From: Fulvivirgaceae bacterium JP3-4
GTDB taxonomy: Bacteria > Bacteroidota > Bacteroidia > Cytophagales > Cyclobacteriaceae
Direction of reading: 5' to 3'
Assembly: GCA_029309925.1 (NCBI GenBank)
Contig: JARKND010000005.1
Location: 620,001 to 684,000, forward strand
DNA length: 64,000 nucleotides
The notes beneath the pieces were generated by a model. That model did not search any database. It worked only from the letters and a program-made list of their open reading frames with translations, and had not been told where the DNA came from. Numbering within the stretch: the stretch's first letter is position 1; each line of letters starts with the position of its first letter. Below are positions 25,850-35,120 of the stretch, one piece after another. The position numbers and the translations under genes were made by a program.

Positions 25850-27424
25850 ATGATCAAGCTCTGCATGCCGCTATTCAAGACAACCATCTTTTGTTTTCTT
25901 TTCATCATCACAGGTGTTTCGTGGGTATTTATTGACTTCGATCAGTCAAAGAATTTTTCCGTGGTGAAGGTGGAAGGTGGGAGTATCAGCGGTACTAAAA
26001 ATGCTGCAGGCGATGTGTCTATATTTAAAGGAATTCCCTTTGCAGCGCCACCCATTGGAGAGCTCCGCTGGAAAGCACCCGCCCCGGTAAAACCATGGTC
26101 AGGTGTCAAAGCATGTACGAAATTCAGTGCAAGCCCGATGCAGGGAAAGCCCACACCGTTCGGAGTGTATACGTCCGAGTTCCTCATTCCGGAGGAGCCG
26201 ATCAGTGAAGACTGTCTTTATCTCAACGTGTGGACTGCCGCGACAGCTCCTTCCCAAAGGCGTCCTGTGCTGGTATGGATTTATGGTGGCGGATTCTCTT
26301 CAGGGGGAAGTGCGTGTGCGATTTATGATGGTGAAGCGTTGTCTAAGAAAGGTGTTGTATTTGTTTCGGTCAACTATCGCGTTGGCGCCCTTGGGTTCTT
26401 CTCACATCCTGAGCTAAGCAGGGAAAATCCAAACAACGCATCCGGCAACTATGGCCTGCTCGATCAGATTGCAGCGCTGAAGTGGGTTCAGAAAAATATT
26501 GCAGCGTTTGGCGGTGATCCGTCAAATGTTACCATCGCAGGTCAGTCAGCAGGCTCAATGAGCGTAAACTGTCTTGTAGCCTCACCGTTGGCAAAAGGCC
26601 TGTTTTCAAAAGCAATTGCCGAAAGCGGATCGACTATGCTGAGCAGGGGCTTTGTAAGAACAGCTGACCTGCGCGTCAAAGAGGCAGACGGAAAGAAAAT
26701 AGCGGATGATGCAGGATATGAAACATTGAAGGAATTGCGCGCGCTCTCCGCTGCAGAAGTTCAGCGGGAGATCAAAGGAAGATTTTCGCCCGTGATCGAT
26801 GGATATGTTTTGCCGGAATCCATTCCCGCCATTTTTTCGGCAAACAAACAGAATCCGGTTACGCTTCTCACAGGTTGGAACGAGGACGAGCGCTTCAGCC
26901 AACTCGTATCGATGTCGGAATATAAAAGGCAACTCGAGTCGAAATATGCCGCGGATGCCGGACGGATATTGAAGTACTATCCGGCAAATACGGAAAGCGA
27001 AGCAACGGAGTCACAGAAAGCGCTGGGCCGCGATGAGACCTTTGGCATCTCAAACTATGCGTGGGCGAAGATACAGAGCGGAAGCGGAAGCAAAGTTTAT
27101 CTGTACAACTTCCTTCGGAAGCCGCCAGCGGAAGGTGAATTCGTTCAATATGGCTCGTTTCACACCGCAGAGGTTCCCTATGCATTCAACACGCTTAATT
27201 ATTTCAAACGGCCATTACAGCCTGCCGATTACGCGCTGGCAGCGCTGATGTCATCGTACTGGACGAACTTTGCAAAAACTGGCGATCCCAACGGGAAAGG
27301 TTTACCGGAATGGCCTGCATTCGATGATCAGAACGCAATGGTCATGATGTTTGACGAAACTTCAATCGCCAGAAAATTTCCGCGCAAAGAGGCGATGGAT
27401 ACTTTGTTTGAAATTCTGAAATAG
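25850..27424 (+). CDS. secreted carboxylesterase, type B
   Basis: Alpha/beta-hydrolase of the carboxylesterase family. The nucleophile is S233 in GQSAGS; EDCLYLNVWT and the oxyanion segment YGGGFSSGG are typical. The ATG at 25850 gives a usable signal anchor (MIKLCMPLFKTTIFCFLFII); a frame-compatible ATG at 25793 would add 19 hydrophilic residues and lies over the promoter region, so it is not preferred. Length 524. It is followed after 19 bases by a rhamnosidase gene, so it may remove ester groups from pectin-like chains. Confidence 0.88.
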   Translation: MIKLCMPLFKTTIFCFLFIITGVSWVFIDFDQSKNFSVVKVEGGSISGTKNAAGDVSIFKGIPFAAPPIGELRWKAPAPVKPWSGVKACTKFSASPMQGKPTPFGVYTSEFLIPEEPISEDCLYLNVWTAATAPSQRRPVLVWIYGGGFSSGGSACAIYDGEALSKKGVVFVSVNYRVGALGFFSHPELSRENPNNASGNYGLLDQIAALKWVQKNIAAFGGDPSNVTIAGQSAGSMSVNCLVASPLAKGLFSKAIAESGSTMLSRGFVRTADLRVKEADGKKIADDAGYETLKELRALSAAEVQREIKGRFSPVIDGYVLPESIPAIFSANKQNPVTLLTGWNEDERFSQLVSMSEYKRQLESKYAADAGRILKYYPANTESEATESQKALGRDETFGISNYAWAKIQSGSGSKVYLYNFLRKPPAEGEFVQYGSFHTAEVPYAFNTLNYFKRPLQPADYALAALMSSYWTNFAKTGDPNGKGLPEWPAFDDQNAMVMMFDETSIARKFPRKEAMDTLFEILK

Positions 27425-27443
27425 AAATACAAATCACGACAGC

Positions 27444-29822
27444 ATGAAAAAAATTCTGACCGCATTCCTTATGTGCGTTGTCGCGCATTCATTTTCACAA
27501 TCGGTTAATCCGGAGTTGATGAAGAGTCGCTGGAAAGCAATCTGGATCACCGTTCCTGACGAACCCGCCAAGCAATATGGTGTGTACATGTTTCGAAAAA
27601 GTTTCGACCTCGCCACGAAGCCTTCTTCGTTTGTCGTGAACGTATCGGGAGACAATCGGTATAAACTTTACGTGAATAACAATCTGGTGTCACTTGGGCC
27701 CGCACGAGGTGACATGTATCATTGGAATTTTGAAACGGTTGATGTTAGCAAATATCTGGTGGCCGGAAAGAACACATTTGCCGCGCTTGTCTGGAATGAA
27801 AGTGATTTCCGTCCGGAAGCACAGATCTCAAACAAGACGGGTTTCATCCTGCAGGGAAACTCTGCCGCGGAGGAAGTTGTCAACACCAACAACACTTGGA
27901 AATGCAAAAAGAGTCAGGCTTATCAGCCGATCACTTCCAGCATCGGGTATCCAACGTACTATGTTGCCGGGCCCGGTGAATTTGTCAACATGCATTTGTT
28001 CGACCAGGGGTGGACTGACATCAACCATGACGACAGCGGTTGGAAAAATGCAACGCAGACCAACTGGGGAGCACAGGGCGCACCGAAAGGAATGGTTGAT
28101 GCATTCAACTGGATGCTGGTGCCTTCGCCAATTCCACAGATGGAAATGACTTTGCAACGCATTGAATCGGCACGCAAGGCAGATGGTGTGAAACTTCCGG
28201 CAGGTTTTCCAAAGAGCAAAGTGGCGGTTACCATTCCGGAGAATACGAGGGCCACTATTTTGCTTGACCAGTCATATCTGACGAATGCCTTTTTGACGAT
28301 ACACTTCAGCAAGGGCACGGATGCTGCAATGTCCATTAAATATGCTGAGGCTTTATTCCAAAGTGGATCTCCGATCGTCAAAGGCAACCGAAACGAAATT
28401 GAAGGCAAAAAATTTCTGGGCAGAAAAGACAGTCTTGTATCGAACGGAAGTTCAAATCAGACTTTTACAACACTCGCCTGGCGGACATACCGGTACATCG
28501 AATTAAAAATTCAAACGAAAAATGACCCATTGGTGATCGATGATATCTACGGCACCTTCACCGGCTTTCCATTCGAACGCAAAGCAACATTCAATGCTTC
28601 GCAACCCGAACTTCAGAAAATCTTTGACATCGGCTGGCGCACGGCACGGCTATGCGCAGTCGAAACATACATGGACTGCCCCTACTACGAACAACTGCAA
28701 TACATTGGCGATGCACGTATCCAGGCGCTTGTTTCTTTTTACAATGCGGGTGATGACCGGCTCGTGCGGAACGCCCTTAGCCAAATGGACAATTCGCGAC
28801 TGGCGGAAGGTGTCACACTATCTCGGCATCCGTCATTTTCGCCACAGATCATCCCGACTTTTTCGCTGTGGTACATTGGCATGCTCCACGACTACTGGAG
28901 GTACAGGCCCGATGCCATGTTTGTGAGAGAAAAAATAGCCGGCACACGAGAGGTTCTGAATTTCTTTGCAAAATATCAGGGGGAAGATGGCTCTCTGAAG
29001 AACACACCGTACTGGCTGTTTTCCGACTGGGTAAACAACAAAACGCAATGGAGTTATGGCATGGCTCCAAAGGGTAAAGACGGAAGTTCATCTGTCCTTG
29101 ATCTTCAACTTTTGTGGGCGTACCAGGTTGCAGCAGAAATGGAGCGAGCGCTCGGAATGCAGGCTTACGCTGACATGTACTCAAAAAAGACTGAAGTGCT
29201 GAGCAAGACGATTCGCGAAAAATACTGGGATGCTTCGCGCCAGGTTTTTGCCGATACGCAAGAGAAGGATTTTTACTCTCAGCACGCGAACACACTGGCA
29301 ATTCTTACACGCATCGTGACTGGTGACGAGGCAAAGCAGCTGGCTCAAAAAATCCTCAGCGAAAGTTACATGGCACCCGCTTCTATCTATTTCAAATATT
29401 ACACGCATCTGGCATTGACAAAAGCCGGCCTCGGTGATCAGTATCTGACGTGGCTGGACAAGTGGAAGGAAAACATTGCTTTGGGATTAACAACCTGGGC
29501 AGAAATATCGGATGTTAGCAATGCCCGCTCTGACTGTCACGCGTGGGGATCAAGTCCTAATATTGAGTTCTATCGCATCGTTCTTGGCATCGATAGCGAT
29601 GAACCCGGGTTTAAGACCATCAGGGTAGAACCGCACCTTGGAGACCTGACCAGGGTTTCCGGTGAGATGCCTCATCCAAATGGAAAAGTGTCTGCAAGTT
29701 ATTCACTGGAGAAAAATAAGTGGAAGGTTGACATTTCTATTCCGGAGAATACAAACGGTTACCTCGTTTGGAAAGGAAAGCGCATCGATTTGAAATCAGG
29801 CATCAATTCCCTGCAACTATAA
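27444..29822 (+). CDS. alpha-L-rhamnosidase-like glycoside hydrolase (GH78 type)
   Basis: Secreted 792-residue enzyme with signal peptide (MKKILTAFLMCVVAHSFSQ), an N-terminal beta-sandwich carbohydrate-binding part, and an (alpha/alpha)6 barrel with MDCPYYEQLQYIGDAR at 410-425, the position of the GH78 acid motif. Compared with classical GH78 (DCPQRDERLGWTGD, as in the next gene) the motif is divergent, so the sugar could differ. The C-terminus has the usual small beta domain. Same operon as the esterase. Confidence 0.85.
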   Translation: MKKILTAFLMCVVAHSFSQSVNPELMKSRWKAIWITVPDEPAKQYGVYMFRKSFDLATKPSSFVVNVSGDNRYKLYVNNNLVSLGPARGDMYHWNFETVDVSKYLVAGKNTFAALVWNESDFRPEAQISNKTGFILQGNSAAEEVVNTNNTWKCKKSQAYQPITSSIGYPTYYVAGPGEFVNMHLFDQGWTDINHDDSGWKNATQTNWGAQGAPKGMVDAFNWMLVPSPIPQMEMTLQRIESARKADGVKLPAGFPKSKVAVTIPENTRATILLDQSYLTNAFLTIHFSKGTDAAMSIKYAEALFQSGSPIVKGNRNEIEGKKFLGRKDSLVSNGSSNQTFTTLAWRTYRYIELKIQTKNDPLVIDDIYGTFTGFPFERKATFNASQPELQKIFDIGWRTARLCAVETYMDCPYYEQLQYIGDARIQALVSFYNAGDDRLVRNALSQMDNSRLAEGVTLSRHPSFSPQIIPTFSLWYIGMLHDYWRYRPDAMFVREKIAGTREVLNFFAKYQGEDGSLKNTPYWLFSDWVNNKTQWSYGMAPKGKDGSSSVLDLQLLWAYQVAAEMERALGMQAYADMYSKKTEVLSKTIREKYWDASRQVFADTQEKDFYSQHANTLAILTRIVTGDEAKQLAQKILSESYMAPASIYFKYYTHLALTKAGLGDQYLTWLDKWKENIALGLTTWAEISDVSNARSDCHAWGSSPNIEFYRIVLGIDSDEPGFKTIRVEPHLGDLTRVSGEMPHPNGKVSASYSLEKNKWKVDISIPENTNGYLVWKGKRIDLKSGINSLQL

Positions 29823-29905
29823 ACATCTTATTCAACCAGTACAGTACCGGATGGTTGCGTTGGCAAACGTTCCGACATTCGCTCAGACCTTAAACGTTTT
29901 TTTTT

Positions 29906-32641
29906 ATGATCAGGAAGTTCTTCTCAATCGCTGTTGCCTTCACATTCGTCACAACACTGGTGTTTTCACAGGTGAAAGTTGTTGATCCGAAAGTCGAGAA
30001 TGCAAATAATCCGCTGGGTGTGGATGTGGCCAAACCTCGTTTCAGCTGGCGTCTCGAATCCGGTAAGCGCAACACGATGCAGACAGCTTACGAAGTGAAG
30101 GTTGCGAAAGACGTGGCTTCACTCGCATCAGACAAAAAACTTTTCTGGACTTCAGGTAAAGTAAACAGCGATCAATCCCTCTACATCGATTACACCGGGC
30201 CCGCCCTTGAGTCAGGTCAGAAATATTTCTGGCAGGTACGCGTGTGGGACAACACAGGCAAAGCCTCACCATGGACAGGAGCATCGATGTGGCAAATGGG
30301 TTTGCTGAAGCCAGCCGACTGGAAAGCAAAATGGATCACACCATCCTACGAGGAAGATTCAGTGATGCGTCCAAGCCCCTACCTGAGGAAGACATTTCAG
30401 ACAACAAAGAAAGTCCAATCTGCCACAGCGTATGTAAGCGCCCTGGGATTGTACGAGGCCTTTATCAATGGCAAGCGTGTTGGCGATGCATACCTGACTC
30501 CAGGCTGGACGAACTATGCGAAACGTGTTCAGTATCAGCAATACGATGTCACCAACCTGCTCACCCAAGGCAATAATGCAATAGGGGCTGCGTTGGGCAG
30601 CGGCTGGTATCGCGGATACATCGCATTCAGCAATCAGAAAAACTTTTATGGAAAAGATGTTGCCCTGTTGTTCCAACTCCAGGTCAACTATGATGATGGG
30701 TCCTCTGATCTGATCGTGTCGGATGAAACCTGGAAATCTTCTACCGGGGAAATTCTGGCTTCTGAAATTTACCATGGAGAAACAATCGATCACCAGAAAA
30801 CGAAAGGCGGCTGGAACACCGCAGGTTTTGATGATTCCGGATGGAGTGGTGTGCGCGTGAAGAGTGAAGGTTATGACAAGTTGGTTGCCACCTACAATGA
30901 ACCCATCCGCAAACACGAGACGTTCAAGCCCATCAAAGTTATTAAGACACCTGCAGGTGAGCTCGTGATGGATTTTGGTCAGAACCTGGTGGGATGGGTG
31001 CAGATGAAAATAACAGGAAAAGCAGGAGACAAGGTGACCTTGTATCATGCTGAGGTGCTTGACAAGAAGGGAAACTTTTACACAGAAAATCTCCGCCCGG
31101 CAAAACAACAGAATATCTACATCCTCAAAGGCGGTGGCGAAGAAACATTCGAGCCACACTTTACCTTCCAGGGATTTCGCTATATAAAAATTGAAGGATA
31201 TCCGGGTGAGCCAAAGGCGGAAAATTTTACAGCAATTGCCTTGTATTCAGACATGAAACTGACAGGAAATTTTACGTGCTCAAATCCGCTAATCAATCAG
31301 CTGCAGAAAAATATTCAGTGGGGTCAGCGCGGAAACTTCCTCGATGTGCCAACCGATTGTCCGCAGCGTGATGAGCGACTGGGCTGGACAGGCGATGCAC
31401 AGGCGTTTGCACGAACTGCCTCTTATAATTTCGATGTAAAAAATTTCTTCTCGAAATGGCTGAAGGATGTCGCCAACGAGCAAGTCGATGGCAATGTGCC
31501 GTTTGTTGTTCCAAACGTGTTGCGCTGGGGACCGAACCTCGCGGGAGGATCTGCCGGATGGGCTGATGCCGCAACGATCATTCCATGGAACATGTACCTC
31601 GCCTATGGTGACAAACGTGTTCTTGAAGACCAATATGAAAGCATGAAAGGATGGGTAGGATGGATTGAACGCACCAGCAAAAACGATCTTTGGAACACAG
31701 GCTTTCATTTTGGCGACTGGCTTTTCTACAGACCGTTCGATGACAACGATGGGCGTTCTGCAGTCACCGACAAATATCTTATCGCGCAATGCTTCTGGGC
31801 GCACTCTACCCAACTTGTTATCAACGCTGCGAAGGTGCTCGGCAAAAATGATGATGTGCAAAAATATTCCGCCATGCTGCAACGCATCAAGGACGCTTTC
31901 AACAAAGAGTATGTGACATCGACAGGCAGACTTGTTTCGAGTACGCAAACAGCTTATGTCCTTGCACTGAACTTTGACATGCTTCCGGAGGCGCAGCGCA
32001 AACAGGCTGCTGACCGTCTTGTGGAAAATGTAAAATCCTATGGCAACCACTTGTCGACCGGATTTTTAGGAACACCATACCTGTGTCACGTGCTCAGCAG
32101 GTTCGGTCATGACGATGTAGCCTTTGCATTGCTGGAGCAGGAAACTTATCCTTCATGGTTGTATCCGGTGAAAATGGGCGCGACAACAATCTGGGAAAGG
32201 TGGGATGGAATTAAACCCGATAGCACTTTTCAGACTCCAGGTATGAATTCGTTCAATCATTATGCATATGGCGCCATCGGTGACTGGATGTACCGCGTTG
32301 TTGCAGGGATCGACACAGAAGAATCTGCGCCTGGATATAAGTCGATGGTGATCAGGCCGCACATCGGAGGTAAGCTCACACATGCAGCCGCAGAATACGA
32401 AACGAAATACGGTGTCGTCAGATCCGCATGGAAAATTGCAGATGGCAAGCTGACATTTGATGTGGAGATCCCGGCCAATACCAAAGCCGTTGTGTATGTG
32501 CCCACGTCAAAGCAAAGCTCACTCAGGGAGAGCCAAAAAGAGCTGAACGCTTCAAAAGATTTCAAAGTACGTGGTGTTGAAGGAAACTATACGGTTGTTG
32601 AAGTCGGCTCTGGCAGATTTCAGTTTGCAGGTGACTTATAA
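29906..32641 (+). CDS. alpha-L-rhamnosidase, GH78
   Basis: Secreted 911-residue enzyme with signal peptide ending near VFSQ. Domain order is that of Bacteroidota GH78: an N-terminal fibronectin-like domain (VENANNPLGVDVAKPRFSWRL), a Bac_rhamnosid_N domain (SALGLYEAFINGKRVGD), a concanavalin-like domain (VMDFGQNLVGW), the six-hairpin catalytic domain with DCPQRDERLGWTGD at 484-497, and a C-terminal beta domain. It should release terminal L-rhamnose from rhamnogalacturonan or arabinogalactan. It starts 83 bases after the preceding hydrolase. Confidence 0.94.
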   Translation: MIRKFFSIAVAFTFVTTLVFSQVKVVDPKVENANNPLGVDVAKPRFSWRLESGKRNTMQTAYEVKVAKDVASLASDKKLFWTSGKVNSDQSLYIDYTGPALESGQKYFWQVRVWDNTGKASPWTGASMWQMGLLKPADWKAKWITPSYEEDSVMRPSPYLRKTFQTTKKVQSATAYVSALGLYEAFINGKRVGDAYLTPGWTNYAKRVQYQQYDVTNLLTQGNNAIGAALGSGWYRGYIAFSNQKNFYGKDVALLFQLQVNYDDGSSDLIVSDETWKSSTGEILASEIYHGETIDHQKTKGGWNTAGFDDSGWSGVRVKSEGYDKLVATYNEPIRKHETFKPIKVIKTPAGELVMDFGQNLVGWVQMKITGKAGDKVTLYHAEVLDKKGNFYTENLRPAKQQNIYILKGGGEETFEPHFTFQGFRYIKIEGYPGEPKAENFTAIALYSDMKLTGNFTCSNPLINQLQKNIQWGQRGNFLDVPTDCPQRDERLGWTGDAQAFARTASYNFDVKNFFSKWLKDVANEQVDGNVPFVVPNVLRWGPNLAGGSAGWADAATIIPWNMYLAYGDKRVLEDQYESMKGWVGWIERTSKNDLWNTGFHFGDWLFYRPFDDNDGRSAVTDKYLIAQCFWAHSTQLVINAAKVLGKNDDVQKYSAMLQRIKDAFNKEYVTSTGRLVSSTQTAYVLALNFDMLPEAQRKQAADRLVENVKSYGNHLSTGFLGTPYLCHVLSRFGHDDVAFALLEQETYPSWLYPVKMGATTIWERWDGIKPDSTFQTPGMNSFNHYAYGAIGDWMYRVVAGIDTEESAPGYKSMVIRPHIGGKLTHAAAEYETKYGVVRSAWKIADGKLTFDVEIPANTKAVVYVPTSKQSSLRESQKELNASKDFKVRGVEGNYTVVEVGSGRFQFAGDL

Positions 32642-32700
32642 CAATCGCCAAAAGGCTCGGCTAGCAAATATAATGTAGAGCGCTACCGTGATGTTCTGTC

Positions 32701-32890
32701 GCACTCATAGCGGAACATCGCGCCCATTGCGTCATCGCGGTAAAAGCGAGTGGAGAAGCTGAACACTCACATCAGGGAATAAACTTCTGGGCAAGCATTA
32801 TCTGTCTAACCTGCGTAGCCTGGCTTCCCTGACAACAGCGCTTTCTTTACCGCTATGACGCGGGGGACGCTATGAACCGCGGTGAGTGCA
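32701..32890. repeat. TGCACTCA-bounded repeat element, full copy
   Basis: Begins GCACTCATAGCGGAACATCGCG (32701) and ends CCGCGGTGAGTGCA (32890); the ends are inverted complements of each other, and the inside is shared in order with 51256-51438. About 190 bases, no open frame. The remaining part of the 32642-32979 gap shows nothing else recognisable. Confidence 0.7.
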
Positions 32891-32979
32891 TCAGGAGTTC
32901 AAAACTACTGCGGCTAAACATGTGTTCGAACCGTAATTTCTAAAGGAGGCCGTAGGATGAGGTCAGTTGTCAGGTTAAA

Positions 32980-34011
32980 CTATTTCACCGTAATCACCTT
33001 CTCACCTTTCGGCACCAGCTTTCCAAATGCGGATAGCTTCAAACCATTGTCGGTTGCGATTTTTTCGAATTCAATTGCTTTGTTTTGATCAACAGAGATG
33101 AGAAGACCTCCACTAGTCTGTGGATCTGCAAGGATTGCTCTCTGTTCATCTGTCAGCGATGAAATCTTAGCGCCATAGCTGTCGAGGTTACGGGTTGTTC
33201 CTCCGGGCATACTTTTCTGCGCGATGTACTGATCAAGGAAATCTAACCTTGGTACTTTTGCAAATTCGATCTCGGCAGACAGTCCGCTGCCCTCACAGAC
33301 TTCGCACAAATGACCGAGTAGTCCGAAGCCAGTTACATCCGTTAGAGCGTTTACATAAGAAAGTTTGCCGAGAACTGCTCCGAATGAATTTAGCGTAAGC
33401 ATTGTCTCTGTTGCTTTTTTCAGATGCTCTTCCTTCACAATGCCTTTCTTTTGCGCTGTTGTTGTAATACCAATGCCCAATGGCTTGCTGAGATACAAGA
33501 GTGATCCAGGTTTTGCTGTGTCGTTGCGCTTCAGGTTTTCTTTTCTCACTTTCCCGGTAACGGCAAGTCCAAACACCGGCTCGGGGCAGTCGATACTGTG
33601 TCCGCCTGCGAGTGGGATGCCTGCTTTTTGACACACACTTCTGCTGCCTTCGAGAACACCTTGGGCAACTTCGGCCGGAATCTTATTGATCGGCCAGCCA
33701 AGTATAGCAATTGCCATCAGCGGATCACCTCCCATCGCATAAACATCACTGATCGCATTCACCGATGCAATTGCACCAAACGTAAAGGGGTCGTCAACGA
33801 TCGGCATGAAAAAGTCTGTCGTGCTGACTACGCAGGTACCATCGCCAAGATCAAAAACAGCGGCATCATCTTTCGATTCATTTCCTACCAACAGTTGAGG
33901 AAAAATCCCCTTTGGCGAGTTGGAATGAAGGATAGTATCCAGAACCATGGGGGATATTTTGCAACCGCATCCTGCTCCGTGACTATATTGTGTCAGCTTA
34001 ATTTGTTCCAT
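32980..34011 (-). CDS. selD: selenide, water dikinase (selenophosphate synthetase)
   Basis: Makes selenophosphate from selenide and ATP, the selenium donor for selenouridine in tRNA and for selenocysteine. The N-terminus [11 protein letters not shown] contains the reactive Cys (C15, matching E. coli C17) and Lys (K18, matching K20); the catalytic position is Cys, not Sec. Length 343. It is divergent from the Cys4 gene with only 35 bases between, and a selU gene lies 1.1 kb away on the same strand. Confidence 0.96.
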   Translation of the reverse strand: MEQIKLTQYSHGAGCGCKISPMVLDTILHSNSPKGIFPQLLVGNESKDDAAVFDLGDGTCVVSTTDFFMPIVDDPFTFGAIASVNAISDVYAMGGDPLMAIAILGWPINKIPAEVAQGVLEGSRSVCQKAGIPLAGGHSIDCPEPVFGLAVTGKVRKENLKRNDTAKPGSLLYLSKPLGIGITTTAQKKGIVKEEHLKKATETMLTLNSFGAVLGKLSYVNALTDVTGFGLLGHLCEVCEGSGLSAEIEFAKVPRLDFLDQYIAQKSMPGGTTRNLDSYGAKISSLTDEQRAILADPQTSGGLLISVDQNKAIEFEKIATDNGLKLSAFGKLVPKGEKVITVK

Positions 34012-34016
34012 GGCGG

Positions 34017-34024
34017 CAAATTTA
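34017..34024 (-). promoter_or_regulatory. -7 box abutting the selD start
   Basis: Read on the minus strand, TAAATTTG ends five bases (CCGCC) before the selD ATG. It matches TAnnTTTG fully, so the transcript would start about at the ATG. The same TTTGCCGCCATG arrangement is seen before the cyclophilin gene. Confidence 0.45.
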
Positions 34025-34046
34025 TCAACTTAAGTTAATACCCGAT

Positions 34047-34817
34047 ATGGCCGATCAAAAAATACCCGGCATCTACAACTACTGCGACCGATGGTGCGAG
34101 CGTTGCACCTTTACCGCGCGTTGCTCTGTCTATGAAAATGAGCTTGATGCTCCTGAAGGTTCGCTCGATATGAACAACAAAGCATTCTGGGACAGACTTT
34201 CGGAGAATTTTTCAAAAGCCCGTAAGATGCTTGAGCAAGCTGCACAGCACTACAACATCGACCTGAAGGAGATCGCAGCCCAGGCAAATGATATCGACCT
34301 CAAACAAAAGCTTATTCGACAGGAAAGCAGGCAGCACCCGATTGGAGAATTAAGCTGGGAATACAGCAAACTCTCGATGGATTGGCTCAAGCGGCAGCCA
34401 GGCATGCTCGACAGGCTTGAAGAAATGAAAGGACAACTTACGATGGGTGTTGAATCGGTCGAAGGCGGAAAAGAGAAGATCGAGTCTATTCGCGATTCAC
34501 TCGCGGTGATCCGATGGTATGAAACCTTTATTCATGTGAAGCTGATTCGCGCGCTTTCGGGAAAGGTGAAGGCTGCCGATGATGACTTCGGTGAAGTGGC
34601 TGAGTCTGCCTTCGGATCGGATTCTGACGGGTCGGCAAAAATTGCAATGATAGGAATCGAGCGATCAATCAGTGCGTGGGCGGCACTCTTCGAATTGCTT
34701 CCTGAGAATGAAGATGAATTCCTGAATATACTCGGGACGCTTGATAAACTAAAGAAGCTCGCGATGGAAGAATTTCCGAAGGCGATGAGTTTTCACCGGC
34801 CGGGATTCGATGATTGA
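34047..34817 (+). CDS. unknown protein with N-terminal Cys4 motif, selenium locus
   Basis: Not recognised. A 256-residue soluble, mostly helical protein with C13-x3-C17-x2-C20-x5-C26 at the N-terminus (YCDRWCERCTFTARC), which could hold zinc or an iron-sulfur cluster. The rest is charged helices, including an acidic AADDDFGEVAES segment. It sits divergent from selD and just upstream of the selU region, so a role in selenium handling or tRNA modification is possible but unproven. Its 3' end overlaps the opposite small membrane-protein gene by 25 bases. Confidence 0.8.
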   Translation: MADQKIPGIYNYCDRWCERCTFTARCSVYENELDAPEGSLDMNNKAFWDRLSENFSKARKMLEQAAQHYNIDLKEIAAQANDIDLKQKLIRQESRQHPIGELSWEYSKLSMDWLKRQPGMLDRLEEMKGQLTMGVESVEGGKEKIESIRDSLAVIRWYETFIHVKLIRALSGKVKAADDDFGEVAESAFGSDSDGSAKIAMIGIERSISAWAALFELLPENEDEFLNILGTLDKLKKLAMEEFPKAMSFHRPGFDD

Positions 34818-35026
34818 TCACCGCTTTTGACTGAGCGCATGAGCACCACGACACATAAGAATGCAATCATGCCCATAACGACAATCGGGATAGAATAGCC
34901 GAGCATGTACTCAGAAAGAAAGCCTGTTTTTTCATCGCCCACTGTCACCAGTCCTTTTATAAGTCCGATCACGATGAGGAGAATTTCGGCTGCGAGAACA
35001 ATTGCAAATCGCTTGAGGTTTGACAT
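34793..35026 (-). CDS. small predicted membrane protein
   Basis: 77 residues with two hydrophobic segments (about 7-27 and 41-64) and a charged tail. Membrane character and position in an otherwise empty gap support a real gene, but its last 25 bases overlap the end of the opposite Cys4 gene and no family is recognised. Confidence 0.5.
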   Translation of the reverse strand: MSNLKRFAIVLAAEILLIVIGLIKGLVTVGDEKTGFLSEYMLGYSIPIVVMGMIAFLCVVVLMRSVKSGDQSSNPGR

Positions 35027-35120
35027 TACGTTTTTTTTCGAAATGTCATCAATAACTCCGCGTTGCGTAAGCCCTGGTTTTGGTATAAAAGTGTCTAAAT
35101 AAGTTCAGATTGAATCACAA

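Noticed and set aside
30359-31159. 266-codon open frame antisense to the GH78 gene
   Set aside because: It is fully inside a convincing GH78 coding region and has no family features; the same holds for 31289-32050.
32980-34011. Selenocysteine in SelD
   Set aside because: The catalytic position is a Cys codon (C15) and there is no in-frame TGA.
33598-34038. 146-codon open frame opposite selD
   Set aside because: It is a shadow of selD and runs over its promoter.
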